A DNA stretch of 64,000 bases from the NCBI RefSeq assembly GCF_018130505.1, contig NZ_JAFCKH010000004.1, forward strand, positions 248,001 through 312,000, written 5' to 3'. The stretch is from Bradyrhizobium tropiciagri (lineage in GTDB: Bacteria > Pseudomonadota > Alphaproteobacteria > Rhizobiales > Xanthobacteraceae). This document shows positions 38,063 through 49,361 of the stretch, one piece after another. The position numbers were made by a program, and so were the translations under genes. Below the pieces are notes generated by a model, which was not told the origin of the DNA, made no database searches, and saw only the letters and a list, made by a program, of their open reading frames with translations. The first letter of the stretch is position 1; each line of letters begins with the position of its first letter.

Positions 38063-39316
38063 CTATGCGGGCTTGAGCAGGACGTGGCGCTTCTTGCCGA
38101 GCGAAAGTTTCACCACGCCTTCCGGCGTGAGATTGGCTGCAGTCAGCTGCATCTTCTCGTCGGTCACGGCGGCGTCGTTGACGCGCAGTCCGCCGCCCTT
38201 GATCTGGCGGCGGGCTTCGCCGTTGGAAGCGACGAGCTCGGCCTTGACGAAGGCGGCGAGCACGCCGACGCCGGCTTCAAATTCGCCGCGCGGAATTTCG
38301 ACCGTCGGCAACGTCTCTGCCAGCGCGCCTTCTTCAAAAGTGCGGCGCGCGGTCTCGGCCGCCTCGTTGGCGGCCTCGCGGCCGTGCAGCAGGGCGGTGG
38401 CTTCCGTCGCCAGCACCTTCTTGGCCTCGTTGATCTCGCTGCCGCCGAGCGCCGCAAGCTTGTTGATCTCGCTCATCGGCATGACCGTGAACAGCTTGAG
38501 GAACTTGACGACGTCGGCATCTTCCACGTTGCGCCAGTACTGCCAGAAATCGTACGGCGAGAACTGGTCGGCGTTGAGCCACACCGCGCCCTTCGCGGTC
38601 TTGCCCATCTTGTCGCCGGAGGCGGTAGTGAGCAGCGGGGTGGTCAGCGCGAACAGTTGCGGCGTGCCCATGCGCCGGCCGAGATCGACGCCGTTGACGA
38701 TATTGCCCCACTGATCGGAGCCGCCCATCTGCAGCCGGCAGCCGGCACGGCGCGACAGCTCGACGAAGTCGTAGGCCTGGCAGACCATGTAGTTGAACTC
38801 GATGAAGCTCATCTCCTGCTCGCGCTCGAGCCGGAGCCGCACCGAGTCCATCGTCAGCATGCGGTTGACCGAGAAGTGCCGGCCGATGTCGCGCAGCATC
38901 TCGATCCAGTTCAGTTTCGTCAGCCACTCGGCGTTGTCGAGCATGATGGCGTCGGAATGGCCGTCGCCGTAGCGCAGCACTTTGGCGAACACGCCGCGGA
39001 TCGAGGTCTTGTTGGCCTCGATCTCCGCGATGGTGCGGATGGCGCGCGTCTCGTCCTTGCCGGAGGGGTCGCCGACCATGGTGGTGCCGCCGCCCATCAG
39101 CGTGATCGGCTTGTTGCCGCTCTGCTGCAGCCAGTACAGCATCATCATGCTGAGGAAGTTGCCGATGTGCAGCGACGGCGCGGTGCAGTCATAGCCGACA
39201 TAGGCGATGGCCTCGCCCTTGGCGGCAAGCGCGTCGAGGCCCTCGAAATCGGAGCACTGGTGGATGAAGCCGCGTTCCTGTAAAGTGTTCAGGAAATCCG
39301 ATTTAAATGCGGTCAT
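38063..39316 (-). CDS. tyrS: Tyrosyl-tRNA synthetase
   Basis: A 417-residue class I synthetase. It has the HIGN form of the HIGH motif ([11 protein letters not shown]), the tyrosine pocket YMVCQAYDF and [11 protein letters not shown], the KMSKS-equivalent GDKMGKT, and a C-terminal S4 RNA-binding domain (residues about 350-417). It charges tRNA-Tyr. It diverges from anmK across about 150 bases, a gene pair conserved in alphaproteobacteria. Confidence 0.98.
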   Translation of the reverse strand: MTAFKSDFLNTLQERGFIHQCSDFEGLDALAAKGEAIAYVGYDCTAPSLHIGNFLSMMMLYWLQQSGNKPITLMGGGTTMVGDPSGKDETRAIRTIAEIEANKTSIRGVFAKVLRYGDGHSDAIMLDNAEWLTKLNWIEMLRDIGRHFSVNRMLTMDSVRLRLEREQEMSFIEFNYMVCQAYDFVELSRRAGCRLQMGGSDQWGNIVNGVDLGRRMGTPQLFALTTPLLTTASGDKMGKTAKGAVWLNADQFSPYDFWQYWRNVEDADVVKFLKLFTVMPMSEINKLAALGGSEINEAKKVLATEATALLHGREAANEAAETARRTFEEGALAETLPTVEIPRGEFEAGVGVLAAFVKAELVASNGEARRQIKGGGLRVNDAAVTDEKMQLTAANLTPEGVVKLSLGKKRHVLLKPA

Positions 39317-39467
39317 TTGTCTACGACTCAGATCATTCTTGTTTTACGGTTTTTGCATCTATTTGCGGAACCTTGGCGCTAAGGCTGCCGCTGCCGGACG
39401 CGCTGTGGCATTATAGGATGTAGTTATTTGAGACAAGCCGGGGGTTCCCGGTTGGGGCGCTACCAAG

Positions 39468-40571
39468 ATGATGCTGACGGCACTCGGTCTCATGAGCGGT
39501 ACCTCGCTCGACGGGGTCGATGTGGCCTTGATCGAGACCGACGGCCGCCAGATCAAGTCGTTCGGGCCCTCGGGCTACCGGCCATATACCGATGGAGAGC
39601 GGAGCCTGCTACGGCAGGCGCTGATCGCGGCGGTGAATCTGCCGCAGCGCGATGCCCGGCCGGGCATTCTGCGGCAGGCCGAGCAGGTCGTCACCATCGC
39701 CCATGCCGAGGCAGTGGCCGCCTTTATCGCCCAGCACCGGATCTCCTGCCAGGACGTCGACATCGTCGGGTTCCATGGCCAGACCGTGCTGCACCGCCCG
39801 GAGCGCCGGATGACTGTGCAGATCGGCGATGCCGCCGCGCTCGCCAAGGCGATCCATATCCCCGTCATGCATGACTTCCGCGCCGCCGACGTCGAGGCCG
39901 GCGGGCAGGGCGCGCCGTTCGTCCCGGTCTATCACCGTGCGCTGGCGCAGTCGCTGAACCGCGAGGGGCCGATCGTCGTGGTCAATATCGGCGGCGTCTC
40001 CAACATCACCTATATCGACGGCGCCGACACGCTGATCGCCTGCGATACCGGGCCCGGCAATGCGCTGCTCGACGACTTCATGTATCGCGAGATGCATCAG
40101 CCGTTCGACACCGAGGGCCGCTTCGCCGCCCAGGGCAGGCCCGACGAGGCCTGGATCGCGCAAGCCTTGAAGCTGCCGTTCTTCTCGGCGCCGCCGCCGA
40201 AATCGCTCGACCGCAATGATTTTGCCTCGCTCAGGCTCGGTGGCGTGGCGCCGGCCGACGGGGCGGCGACACTGACCGCGTTCACCGCGGCGGCAATCGC
40301 CCGGATCGTGCCGCTGCTGCCGAAACGGCCGAGGAACTGGATCGTCGCCGGCGGCGGGGCCTCCAACCTCACGATGCTGCGGATGCTGCGCGAGCGGCTG
40401 GCGCCGGCGACCGTCGACGCCGCCGAGTCGCTGGGCTGGGCGTCCGATGCGATCGAGGCCCAGGCCTTCGGCTTCCTCGCCGCGCGCGGCCTGAAGGGCC
40501 TGCCGCTCAGCTATCCCGCCACGACAGGCGTGCCGCTGCCGATGACCGGAGGCATCATCGCGCGACCGTGA
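39468..40571 (+). CDS. anmK: Anhydro-N-acetylmuramic acid kinase
   Basis: A 367-residue kinase that opens and phosphorylates anhydro-MurNAc released in peptidoglycan turnover. It has the N-terminal ATP-binding MSGTSLDGVDVALIETDG, the catalytic region VGFHGQTVLHRP, IGDAAALAKAIHIPVMHDFRAADVEAGGQGAPFVP, and NIGGVSNITYI with DTGPGNALLDDFM. Two adjacent ATG codons are possible starts (39468, 39471). It is functionally linked to the amidase and PBP genes in this window, though not in an operon with them. Confidence 0.97.
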   Translation: MMLTALGLMSGTSLDGVDVALIETDGRQIKSFGPSGYRPYTDGERSLLRQALIAAVNLPQRDARPGILRQAEQVVTIAHAEAVAAFIAQHRISCQDVDIVGFHGQTVLHRPERRMTVQIGDAAALAKAIHIPVMHDFRAADVEAGGQGAPFVPVYHRALAQSLNREGPIVVVNIGGVSNITYIDGADTLIACDTGPGNALLDDFMYREMHQPFDTEGRFAAQGRPDEAWIAQALKLPFFSAPPPKSLDRNDFASLRLGGVAPADGAATLTAFTAAAIARIVPLLPKRPRNWIVAGGGASNLTMLRMLRERLAPATVDAAESLGWASDAIEAQAFGFLAARGLKGLPLSYPATTGVPLPMTGGIIARP

Positions 40572-40573
40572 TT

Positions 40574-40632
40574 TAGATGCAAATGCATCTACCTTGACAG
40601 TTCCATGCCGATGCATCTAATTTCATGCATCT
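40574..40632 (+). promoter_or_regulatory. Promoter with palindromic operator-like repeats upstream of GST/SMR pair
   Basis: An 18-base perfect hyphenated palindrome TAGATGCAAATGCATCTA spans 40574-40591. Two more copies of ATGCATCT follow at 40611-40618 and 40625-40632, spaced 28 and 14 bases from the preceding copy. Between them lies a near-consensus sigma-70 promoter: TTGACA at 40594-40599, a 16-base spacer, TCTAAT at 40616-40621. A dimeric repressor (MarR, TetR or similar family) bound here would cover the -35 and -10 elements. The regulator gene is not adjacent. Confidence 0.75.
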
Positions 40633-40656
40633 GCATTGAACGCGAGGTCCCGTGCC

Positions 40657-41334
40657 ATGGCCGTCCTGAAACTGATCAGCCACAAGCTCTGCCCCTATGT
40701 GCAACGCGCGGTGATCGCGCTGCGCGAGAAGGGCGTTCCGTTCGAGCGGATCGATATCGATCTCGCCAACAAGCCGGACTGGTTTTTGAAGATCTCGCCG
40801 CTCGGCAAGGTGCCGGTGCTGGTCGTGACTGGCGATGACGACCGCGAGGTCGCGCTGTTCGAGAGCAACGTGATCTGCGAGTACATCGAGGAGACGCAAG
40901 GCGGCGGCAGACTGCATCCGCAGGACGCGCTCGCTCGTGCCGAGCATCGTGCCTGGATGGAGTTCGGCTCGGCGATCCTCGGCGATCTCTGGGGGCTCGA
41001 GACCGCGAGCGATGCGGCGACGTTCGAGAGCAAGCGCAAGGCCGTCGTCGCGAAATTCGCGCGCGTCGAGGTGGCGCTGGGCGAAGGGCCGTTCTTCGCC
41101 GGCGAGCGCTTCAGCCTGGTCGATGCGGTGTTCGCGCCGGTGTTCCGCTATTTCGACCTGTTCGACCAACTGACTGATCTTGCGGTGTTCACGCATACGC
41201 CGAAGCTGCGTGCCTGGCGCAGCGCGCTGGCGCAGCGGCCGAGCGTGCGCAGCGCGGTGTCGCCGGATTATCCGGCGCTGCTGCACGCGTTCCTGGTCGG
41301 CCACCGCGCGCACATGCTGAAGCTCGCCGCGTAA
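40657..41334 (+). CDS. Glutathione S-transferase family protein
   Basis: A 225-residue protein with an N-terminal thioredoxin-like domain holding a Cys-type active site (SHKLCPYVQRAVIAL, Cys12), the glutathione gamma-glutamyl site LFESNVICEYI (Glu-Ser), and a C-terminal all-helical domain. The Cys and CPYxQR pattern point to omega- or lambda-like enzymes, which act as thiol transferases/dehydroascorbate reductases more than classical conjugating enzymes. The ATG at 40657 has GAGG nine bases upstream; an upstream ATG at 40636 lies inside the operator region and is less likely. It sits directly behind a palindromic promoter and six bases before an SMR transporter, suggesting a detoxification unit. 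Confidence 0.92.
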   Translation: MAVLKLISHKLCPYVQRAVIALREKGVPFERIDIDLANKPDWFLKISPLGKVPVLVVTGDDDREVALFESNVICEYIEETQGGGRLHPQDALARAEHRAWMEFGSAILGDLWGLETASDAATFESKRKAVVAKFARVEVALGEGPFFAGERFSLVDAVFAPVFRYFDLFDQLTDLAVFTHTPKLRAWRSALAQRPSVRSAVSPDYPALLHAFLVGHRAHMLKLAA

Positions 41335-41340
41335 CCCACC

Positions 41341-41670
41341 ATGTCGCATTCGCTTGCCTGGATCGCGCTCGTGGTCGCCGGCCTTCTCGACGTCGGCTGG
41401 GCGATCTCGATGAAATATGCCGAGGGCTATACGCGGCTCGGCTGGACCTTGGTCTCGCTGGTGCTGCTTGGCGCCTTCGTGTTCCTGCTCGGCCGCGCGC
41501 TGCAGGTGCTCGGCGTCGGCGTCGCCTACACGGTGTGGACCGGCATCGGCGCCGTCGGTACGCTGACGATGGGCGTGCTGTTGTTCAACGAGGCGCTGAA
41601 CCCGATGAAGGTCGCCGGCATCGCGCTGGTGCTGGTGGGGATAGCCGCGCTGAAGTTTGCGCCGGAATAG
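41341..41670 (+). CDS. sugE: Small multidrug resistance family transporter (SugE/Gdx-like)
   Basis: A 109-residue protein with four membrane helices. The essential Glu of SMR proteins is normally in helix 1; here helix 1 reads IALVVAGLLDVGWAISMKYAEGYTRLGW, with Asp in the equivalent place of the usual AGLLEVGWA. That substitution of Asp for Glu is unusual and may alter proton coupling. SugE/Gdx members export guanidinium or quaternary ammonium compounds. It starts six bases after the GST stop. Confidence 0.9.
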   Translation: MSHSLAWIALVVAGLLDVGWAISMKYAEGYTRLGWTLVSLVLLGAFVFLLGRALQVLGVGVAYTVWTGIGAVGTLTMGVLLFNEALNPMKVAGIALVLVGIAALKFAPE

Positions 41671-41680
41671 ACGGGGCTTC

Positions 41681-41769
41681 GTAGCCCGGATGAAGCGAAG
41701 CGAAATCCGGGGCCGCTATTGCCGCAGGTGAGAGCTGTCCCGGATTTCGCTGCGCTCCATCCGGGCTAC
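41681..41769. repeat. REP-like inverted repeat, type 2
   Basis: Two 31-base arms (41681-41711 and 41739-41769), beginning GTAGCCCGGATG and ending CATCCGGGCTAC, are near-perfect reverse complements around a 27-base centre. It lies between convergent genes and is a dispersed palindrome type found in many proteobacteria. Confidence 0.85.
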
Positions 41770-41801
41770 AAGGCGTCCGCTACAAGGCTACGGCCGCGAC
41801 C

Positions 41802-42449
41802 TTACCGCACGTTGGCGAGGCGCATGTCGAGATAGCCGGTCACCGTCTCCATCAACGGCTCGAGCTTGCCGTCGAAGAAATGGTTGGCGCCGGGGATGAC
41901 CTGCTGATCGATCACGATGCCCTTCTGCGTCTTCAGCTTCTCGACCAGCGCATTGACGTCCTTGGCCGGCACCACAGCATCCTTGTCGCCATGCACGATC
42001 AGGCCCGACGACGGGCAGGGCGCGAGGAACGAGAAGTCGTAGAGATTGGCGGGCGGCGCGATCGAGATGAAGCCCTCGACCTCGGGGCGGCGCATCAAGA
42101 GCTGCATGCCGATCCAGGCGCCGAACGAGAAGCCGGCAACCCAGCAGGCGCGCGCCTCGGGATTGATCGCCTGCGCCCAGTCGAGCGCGCTCGCCGCGTC
42201 GGACAATTCGCCGGTGCCGTGATCAAAGGAGCCCTGGCTGCGGCCGACGCCGCGGAAGTTGAAGCGCAGCACCGAGAAGCCACGATGCGCGAACGCGTAG
42301 TAGCACTGGTAGACGATCTGGTGATTCATCGTGCCGTGAAACTGCGGATGCGGATGCAGGATCATCGCGATCGGCGCGTTCTTCTGCTTGGCCGGGTGAT
42401 AGCGGCCTTCGAGGCGGCCAGCAGGGCCGGTGAAAATGACTTCAGGCAT
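41802..42449 (-). CDS. Alpha/beta hydrolase (dienelactone hydrolase-like)
   Basis: A 215-residue alpha/beta hydrolase with oxyanion-side ILHPHPQFHGTMNH, RFNFRGVGRSQG, the nucleophile elbow GFSFGAW (Ser), Asp in HGDKDAVVP and His in GANHFFDG. The set forms a complete Ser-Asp-His triad. The natural substrate is unknown; close families are small esterases of the KANL3/Tex30 or DLH type. It is divergent from the Fe-S assembly operon across 332 bases. Confidence 0.92.
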   Translation of the reverse strand: MPEVIFTGPAGRLEGRYHPAKQKNAPIAMILHPHPQFHGTMNHQIVYQCYYAFAHRGFSVLRFNFRGVGRSQGSFDHGTGELSDAASALDWAQAINPEARACWVAGFSFGAWIGMQLLMRRPEVEGFISIAPPANLYDFSFLAPCPSSGLIVHGDKDAVVPAKDVNALVEKLKTQKGIVIDQQVIPGANHFFDGKLEPLMETVTGYLDMRLANVR

Positions 42450-42781
42450 CGTGATCTCTTGCTTGATCCTTCGATTGGTCCAACCGTATCAACGGGATAG
42501 GGCTGACTTCATCGGCTGCTGGCAGACAAAGCGCCTCACTCGAAGGGGTGATCGGCGTCGTGGCGGTCGCGCGGACGACGCTTCCGTGAACTTTTGAGGC
42601 CCGCTTCTAACATGAGGCAAGGGGCAAAAAGCAAGCATCTTGAGCATCCGCGGCAGCCCGGTCTCGCGGTGGACATGCGATTGCACGCGACGGCGCGATC
42701 CCCACTTGCGATAAGACCCTCGGAGCGTGCCGCTTATTCGCGACGCGAATCGCCGGAGCTGATGTAGGTAATATTGTAGGC
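42450..42781. other. 332-bp divergent intergenic region upstream of the suf operon
   Basis: The region must hold promoters for the hydrolase and the first desulfurase gene. I see no coding signal, no strong terminator and no clear IscR, RirA or Fur box in it. Confidence 0.4.
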
Positions 42782-43939
42782 ATGTTCGACCGCGTCTATC
42801 TCGACTGGAACGCCACCACGCCGCTTCGCCCCGAGGCGAAGGCGGCGATGGCCGCGGCGTGGGAGCTGAGCGGCAATCCGTCCTCCGTCCACAGCGAGGG
42901 CCGCAAGGCGCGGCGGCTCGTCGAGGATGCCCGCGGCGCGGTGGCGGCTGCGGTCGGCGCGCGCGCGCAGGATGTCGTGTTCGTGTCCGGCGGCACCGAA
43001 GCCAACGCGCTCGCGCTCACGCCGCAACTCCGTCGCGGCGCGACCGGGCCGGTTGCGCGGCTCGTGGTGTCGGCGATCGAGCACGCCTCGGTGCTCGCCG
43101 GTGGGCGGTTTCCGCAGGACGCGATCAGCACAATTAATGTCACGCGCGGCGGCGTGGTCGATCTGCAGCATCTGGGCGCGGTGCTGGCCGATGGCCCGCC
43201 GGCACTGGTGTCGGCGATGCTGGCGAACAACGAGACCGGCGCAATTCAGCCGGTGGCCGAGATTGCCGAGATCGTCCATGCGGCCGGCGGGCTGTTGCAT
43301 GTCGACGCCATCCAGGCGCTCGGGAAAATTCCGTTCGATCTGGCCTCGACGCGGGCCGACGTCGTGACGCTGTCCGCGCACAAGATCGGCGGGCCGAAAG
43401 GCGCCGGCGCGCTGGTGCTGGCCGAGGGCGTCGAGGGATTCGAGGCGCTGTTGCGCGGCGGTGGCCAGGAGCTCGGGCGCCGGGCCGGGACGGAGAACGT
43501 CGTAGGGATCGCCGGTTTCGGGGCTGCCGTGAAGGCGGCGATAGCGGCGCTGAAGACGGACGCGGCGCGGGTGCGGGAGCTTCGGGACCACCTTGAGCAC
43601 GGGCTCAGGCAGACGCCAGAGCTCGTCGTGTTCTCGGACGAGGTTAAGCGGTTGCCGAATACCGTTCTTTTCACGGCGCCCGGGATGAAGGCTGAAACCG
43701 CGGTGATCGCCTTCGATCTCGCCGGGGTGGCGGTGTCCTCGGGTTCCGCCTGCTCGTCGGGCAAGGTCCAGCCGTCTCATGTGTTGGAGGCAATGGGGTA
43801 CCGTTCAGAGCTGACCCAGGGAGCGGTGCGGCTCAGTCTTGGCTGGTCTACCACCGCAACAGACGTGGATTTGACGCTGAAGGCTTGGCGAAAGCTCGCC
43901 GATACCCTAGTTAAGAGAGAGCGACGAAACACAGCTTGA
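42782..43939 (+). CDS. NifS/IscS-type cysteine desulfurase (group I)
   Basis: A 385-residue PLP enzyme that takes sulfur from cysteine. It has N-terminal YLDWNATTPLRPEAKAAM, the PLP-lysine in TLSAHKIGGPKGAGAL, and the active-site Cys in the group I loop SSGSACSSGKVQPSHVL. This long mobile loop separates it from the SufS-type enzyme encoded 4.9 kb downstream in the same gene set. It is followed after 96 bases by sufB, the standard start of the alphaproteobacterial suf operon. Confidence 0.95.
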   Translation: MFDRVYLDWNATTPLRPEAKAAMAAAWELSGNPSSVHSEGRKARRLVEDARGAVAAAVGARAQDVVFVSGGTEANALALTPQLRRGATGPVARLVVSAIEHASVLAGGRFPQDAISTINVTRGGVVDLQHLGAVLADGPPALVSAMLANNETGAIQPVAEIAEIVHAAGGLLHVDAIQALGKIPFDLASTRADVVTLSAHKIGGPKGAGALVLAEGVEGFEALLRGGGQELGRRAGTENVVGIAGFGAAVKAAIAALKTDAARVRELRDHLEHGLRQTPELVVFSDEVKRLPNTVLFTAPGMKAETAVIAFDLAGVAVSSGSACSSGKVQPSHVLEAMGYRSELTQGAVRLSLGWSTTATDVDLTLKAWRKLADTLVKRERRNTA

Positions 43940-44035
43940 ACTGTTCTAAGCGGATGATTTCGTCTTCAAAGCATCGTAAGAGACTTTCGGAACTGTGATC
44001 CACCGCGGTCCTTGAAACCGCGAGCGGAGGATTGA

Positions 44036-45532
<1,497 letters not shown>

Positions 45533-45588
45533 ATCCCATCCCGCAAGGTTGCGAATGCGCGCCGGGATGACGCTCAGGAAAAAATCTG

Positions 45589-46341
<753 letters not shown>

Positions 46342-46359
46342 TCCTGGACAGGTTTTGAG

Positions 46360-47682
46360 ATGAACGTAGTTGCAAAGACCGAGACCGGGCGCGCGCTGGG
46401 CGATGCTTTCGCCGTCGTGCGCGACCGTCTGCCGGGCAAGGGAAAGATCGCCGATCAGCGCCGCGCGGCGTTCGAAGCCTATGAACGCGCAGGCCTGCCG
46501 CATCGCCGGATCGAGGATTGGAAATATACCGACCTGCGCGTGCTGATGCGCGAGGTGCTGCCGCTCGCGCCGGCGCCGGATGTCGCTGCGCTGAGCCGCG
46601 CCGCGGCCGCCGTCAAGGCACATGGGATCGACGATGCCGTCCGGCTGGTGCTGGTCGATGGCGCGTTCGCGCCTGATCTTTCCGACCTCGGCAAGCTCGA
46701 GAAGGGCCTCAGCATCCGCGCGCTGCGCGAGGTGCTCGATGGCGGCGACGGCGCGCTCTCCGAGCAGGCCTTCACGTCGGACACAACCAATCCGATGATC
46801 GCGCTGAACAGCGCGATGGCGACCGACGGCGTCGTGATCGAGGTCGCTAACGGAACGGTGCTGGGCAAGCCGCTGCACGTCGTCCACGTCGCGTCCGGCG
46901 CGGCACCGGTTGCGATGTTCACGCGCTCGCTGCTGCGGCTCGGCCGCGATACCGGCGCCACGCTGGTGGAGAGCTACCTCGCCGCCGAGGGCGCCAAGGC
47001 CTACCAGGCGCATGACGGGCTGGTCGTCGCGATCGGCGACAATGCGCGGCTCGACCACGTCCGCTTCGTCGAAGACACCGTGGACGCCTTCAATATTTCC
47101 TCGGCGACCGTGACGCTCGGCGCACACGCGCATTTCAACACGTTCGGAATGACCACCGGCGGCCATGTCAGCCGCTATGAGCTGACGGTGGCGTGCGCCG
47201 GCGAGCATTCCAAGGTCGAGACCAACGGCGTCAACCTGATCAACGGCAAGCAGCACGCCGACACCACGCTGTTCATGGACCACGCGGTGCCGAACTGCGC
47301 CAGCCGCGAGATCTTCCGCGCCGTGGTCGACGACCGCGCCCATTCGGTGTTCCAGGGCCGCATCATCGTCCGTCCGGACGCGCAGAAGACCGACGCCAAG
47401 ATGATGACCCGCGCGCTGCTGCTGTCCGACGATGCCGAGGCCGACAACAAGCCGGAGCTCGAGATCTTTGCCGACGACGTCACCTGCGGCCATGGCGCGA
47501 CCACCGGCGCGCTCGACGAGAGCCTGCTGTTCTACATGCGCGCCCGCGGTCTGCCCGAGAAGGAAGCGCAGGCGCTCTTGATCCAGGCCTTCGTCGGCGA
47601 GGCGATCGAAACCATTGCAAGTGATGCGCTGCGCGAGGTCGCGATTGCGACGGCGCGGCGCTGGCTGGAGGCGAGGGCATGA
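46360..47682 (+). CDS. sufD: Fe-S cluster assembly protein SufD
   Basis: A 440-residue SufB paralogue with the C-terminal family core: ETNGVNLINGKQHADTTLFMDHAVPNCASREIF, SVFQGRIIVRPDAQKTDAKM, and GHGATTGALDESLLFYMRARGLPEKEAQALL. It partners with SufB and SufC and is needed for iron entry. Its stop overlaps the sufS start by four bases (ATGA), indicating translational coupling. Confidence 0.97.
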   Translation: MNVVAKTETGRALGDAFAVVRDRLPGKGKIADQRRAAFEAYERAGLPHRRIEDWKYTDLRVLMREVLPLAPAPDVAALSRAAAAVKAHGIDDAVRLVLVDGAFAPDLSDLGKLEKGLSIRALREVLDGGDGALSEQAFTSDTTNPMIALNSAMATDGVVIEVANGTVLGKPLHVVHVASGAAPVAMFTRSLLRLGRDTGATLVESYLAAEGAKAYQAHDGLVVAIGDNARLDHVRFVEDTVDAFNISSATVTLGAHAHFNTFGMTTGGHVSRYELTVACAGEHSKVETNGVNLINGKQHADTTLFMDHAVPNCASREIFRAVVDDRAHSVFQGRIIVRPDAQKTDAKMMTRALLLSDDAEADNKPELEIFADDVTCGHGATTGALDESLLFYMRARGLPEKEAQALLIQAFVGEAIETIASDALREVAIATARRWLEARA

Positions 47683-48926
47683 GCACGCATCCGGCAGTCT
47701 CCAACGGAGCCTACGACGTCGCCCGCGTGCGGCAGGATTTTCCGGCGCTGGCCATGCAGGTCTATGGCAAACCGCTGGTGTATCTCGACAACGCCGCCTC
47801 GGCGCAGAAGCCGAATGCGGTGCTCGGCCGCATGACGGACGCCTACAAGAGCGAATACGCCAACGTGCATCGCGGCCTGCATTACCTCGCCAATGCGGCG
47901 ACGGAGGCTTATGAGGGCGCCCGCGGCAAGGTGGCGCAATTCATCAATGCGCGCCGCAGCGAGGAGATCATCTTCACGCGCAACGTCACCGAGGCGATCA
48001 ACCTCGTGGCGTCGTCGTTCGGCGGCCCGAACATCAAGGAGGGCGACGAGATCGTCCTCTCGATCATGGAGCACCACTCCAACATCGTGCCGTGGCACTT
48101 CCTGAGGGAACGGCAGGGCGCGGTGCTGAAATGGGCGCCGGTCGACGACGAGGGCAACTTCCTGATCGAGGAGTTCGAGAAGCTCCTGACGCCGCGCACG
48201 CGGATCGTTGCGATCACCCAGATGTCGAATGCGCTCGGCACCATGGTGCCGGTCAAGGAAGTGATCCGGCTCGCCCATGCCCGCGGCATTCCGGTGCTGG
48301 TCGACGGCGCGCAGGGCGCGGTGCATCTGCCGGTCGACGTGCAGGACCTCGACTGCGATTTCTACGCCTTCACCGGCCACAAGGTGTACGGGCCGACCGG
48401 CATCGGCGCGCTCTATGCCAAGCACGAGCACCTGGTCGCGATGCGCCCGTTCAATGGCGGCGGCGAGATGATCCGCGAGGTCGCGCAGGACTGGGTCACC
48501 TATGGCGACCCGCCGCACAAATTCGAGGCCGGCACGCCGCCGATCGTCGAGGCGATCGGGCTCGGCGCCGCGATCGACTACGTCAATTCGATCGGCAAGG
48601 AGCGCATCGCCGCGCACGAGCACGATCTCGTCACCTATGCCCAGGAACGGCTGCGCGAGATCAACTCGCTGCGGCTGATCGGCACCGCCCGCAACAAGGG
48701 CCCGATCATCTCGTTCGAGATGAAGGGCGCCCATGCCCATGACGTCGCGACCGTGATCGACCGTCAGGGCATCGCGGTGCGCGCCGGCACCCATTGCGTG
48801 ATGCCGCTTTTAGAGCGGTTCAACGTCACGGCCACCTGCCGTGCCTCGTTCGGGATGTATAATACCAGGGAAGAAGTCGACCATCTGGCGCAGGCGCTGC
48901 TCAAGGCGCGGGATTTGTTCGCATGA
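47679..48926 (+). CDS. sufS: SufS-type cysteine desulfurase (group II)
   Basis: A 415-residue PLP enzyme. It has YLDNAASAQKPNAVL, TEAINLVASSFG, the PLP-lysine in FTGHKVYGPTGIGALY, and the group II active-site Cys in RAGTHCVMPLLERF. It supplies persulfide sulfur to SufBCD, normally with SufE or SufU help; neither is seen in this window. It is coupled by four-base overlaps to sufD before it and the sufT-like gene after it. Confidence 0.97.
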   Translation: MSTHPAVSNGAYDVARVRQDFPALAMQVYGKPLVYLDNAASAQKPNAVLGRMTDAYKSEYANVHRGLHYLANAATEAYEGARGKVAQFINARRSEEIIFTRNVTEAINLVASSFGGPNIKEGDEIVLSIMEHHSNIVPWHFLRERQGAVLKWAPVDDEGNFLIEEFEKLLTPRTRIVAITQMSNALGTMVPVKEVIRLAHARGIPVLVDGAQGAVHLPVDVQDLDCDFYAFTGHKVYGPTGIGALYAKHEHLVAMRPFNGGGEMIREVAQDWVTYGDPPHKFEAGTPPIVEAIGLGAAIDYVNSIGKERIAAHEHDLVTYAQERLREINSLRLIGTARNKGPIISFEMKGAHAHDVATVIDRQGIAVRAGTHCVMPLLERFNVTATCRASFGMYNTREEVDHLAQALLKARDLFA

Positions 48927-49294
48927 CCGATACTGTCGAAGCCAAACCGGCCTCCATGGAGACCACCTCGGCGCTGCCCGCGGAGGAGACCGAGCGTCTG
49001 AGCGGCGAGATTGTCGCGGCGCTGAAGACCGTGTTCGACCCGGAAATTCCGGCCGACATCTATGAGCTCGGCCTGATCTACAAGGTCGACCTCAAGGACG
49101 ATCGCGCCGTCGATATCCTGATGACGCTGACCACGCCGAACTGCCCGGCCGCCGGCGAATTGCCGACGATGGTCGAGAACGCGGTGGCGAGCGTGCCCGG
49201 CGTCGGCGTCGTCAACGTCAACCTGGTGTGGGATCCGGCTTGGTCGCCGGATCGCATGTCGGACGAGGCGCGCCTCGTCCTGAATATGTGGTGA
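48923..49294 (+). CDS. sufT: SUF system MIP18/DUF59-family protein (SufT-like)
   Basis: A 123-residue protein with the DUF59 core VFDPEIPADIYELGLIYKVDL and LTTPNCPAAGELP (conserved Cys). This family aids Fe-S cluster carriage to target proteins. The N-terminal ~30 residues are extra and look unstructured. It overlaps sufS by four bases. Confidence 0.93.
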   Translation: MTDTVEAKPASMETTSALPAEETERLSGEIVAALKTVFDPEIPADIYELGLIYKVDLKDDRAVDILMTLTTPNCPAAGELPTMVENAVASVPGVGVVNVNLVWDPAWSPDRMSDEARLVLNMW

Positions 49295-49361
49295 TGCGTT
49301 AGGGAACACGGCTTAGGCTCTAGCAAAGATCGGCAATTGATTTGCCGCCGGGACTGACCAC

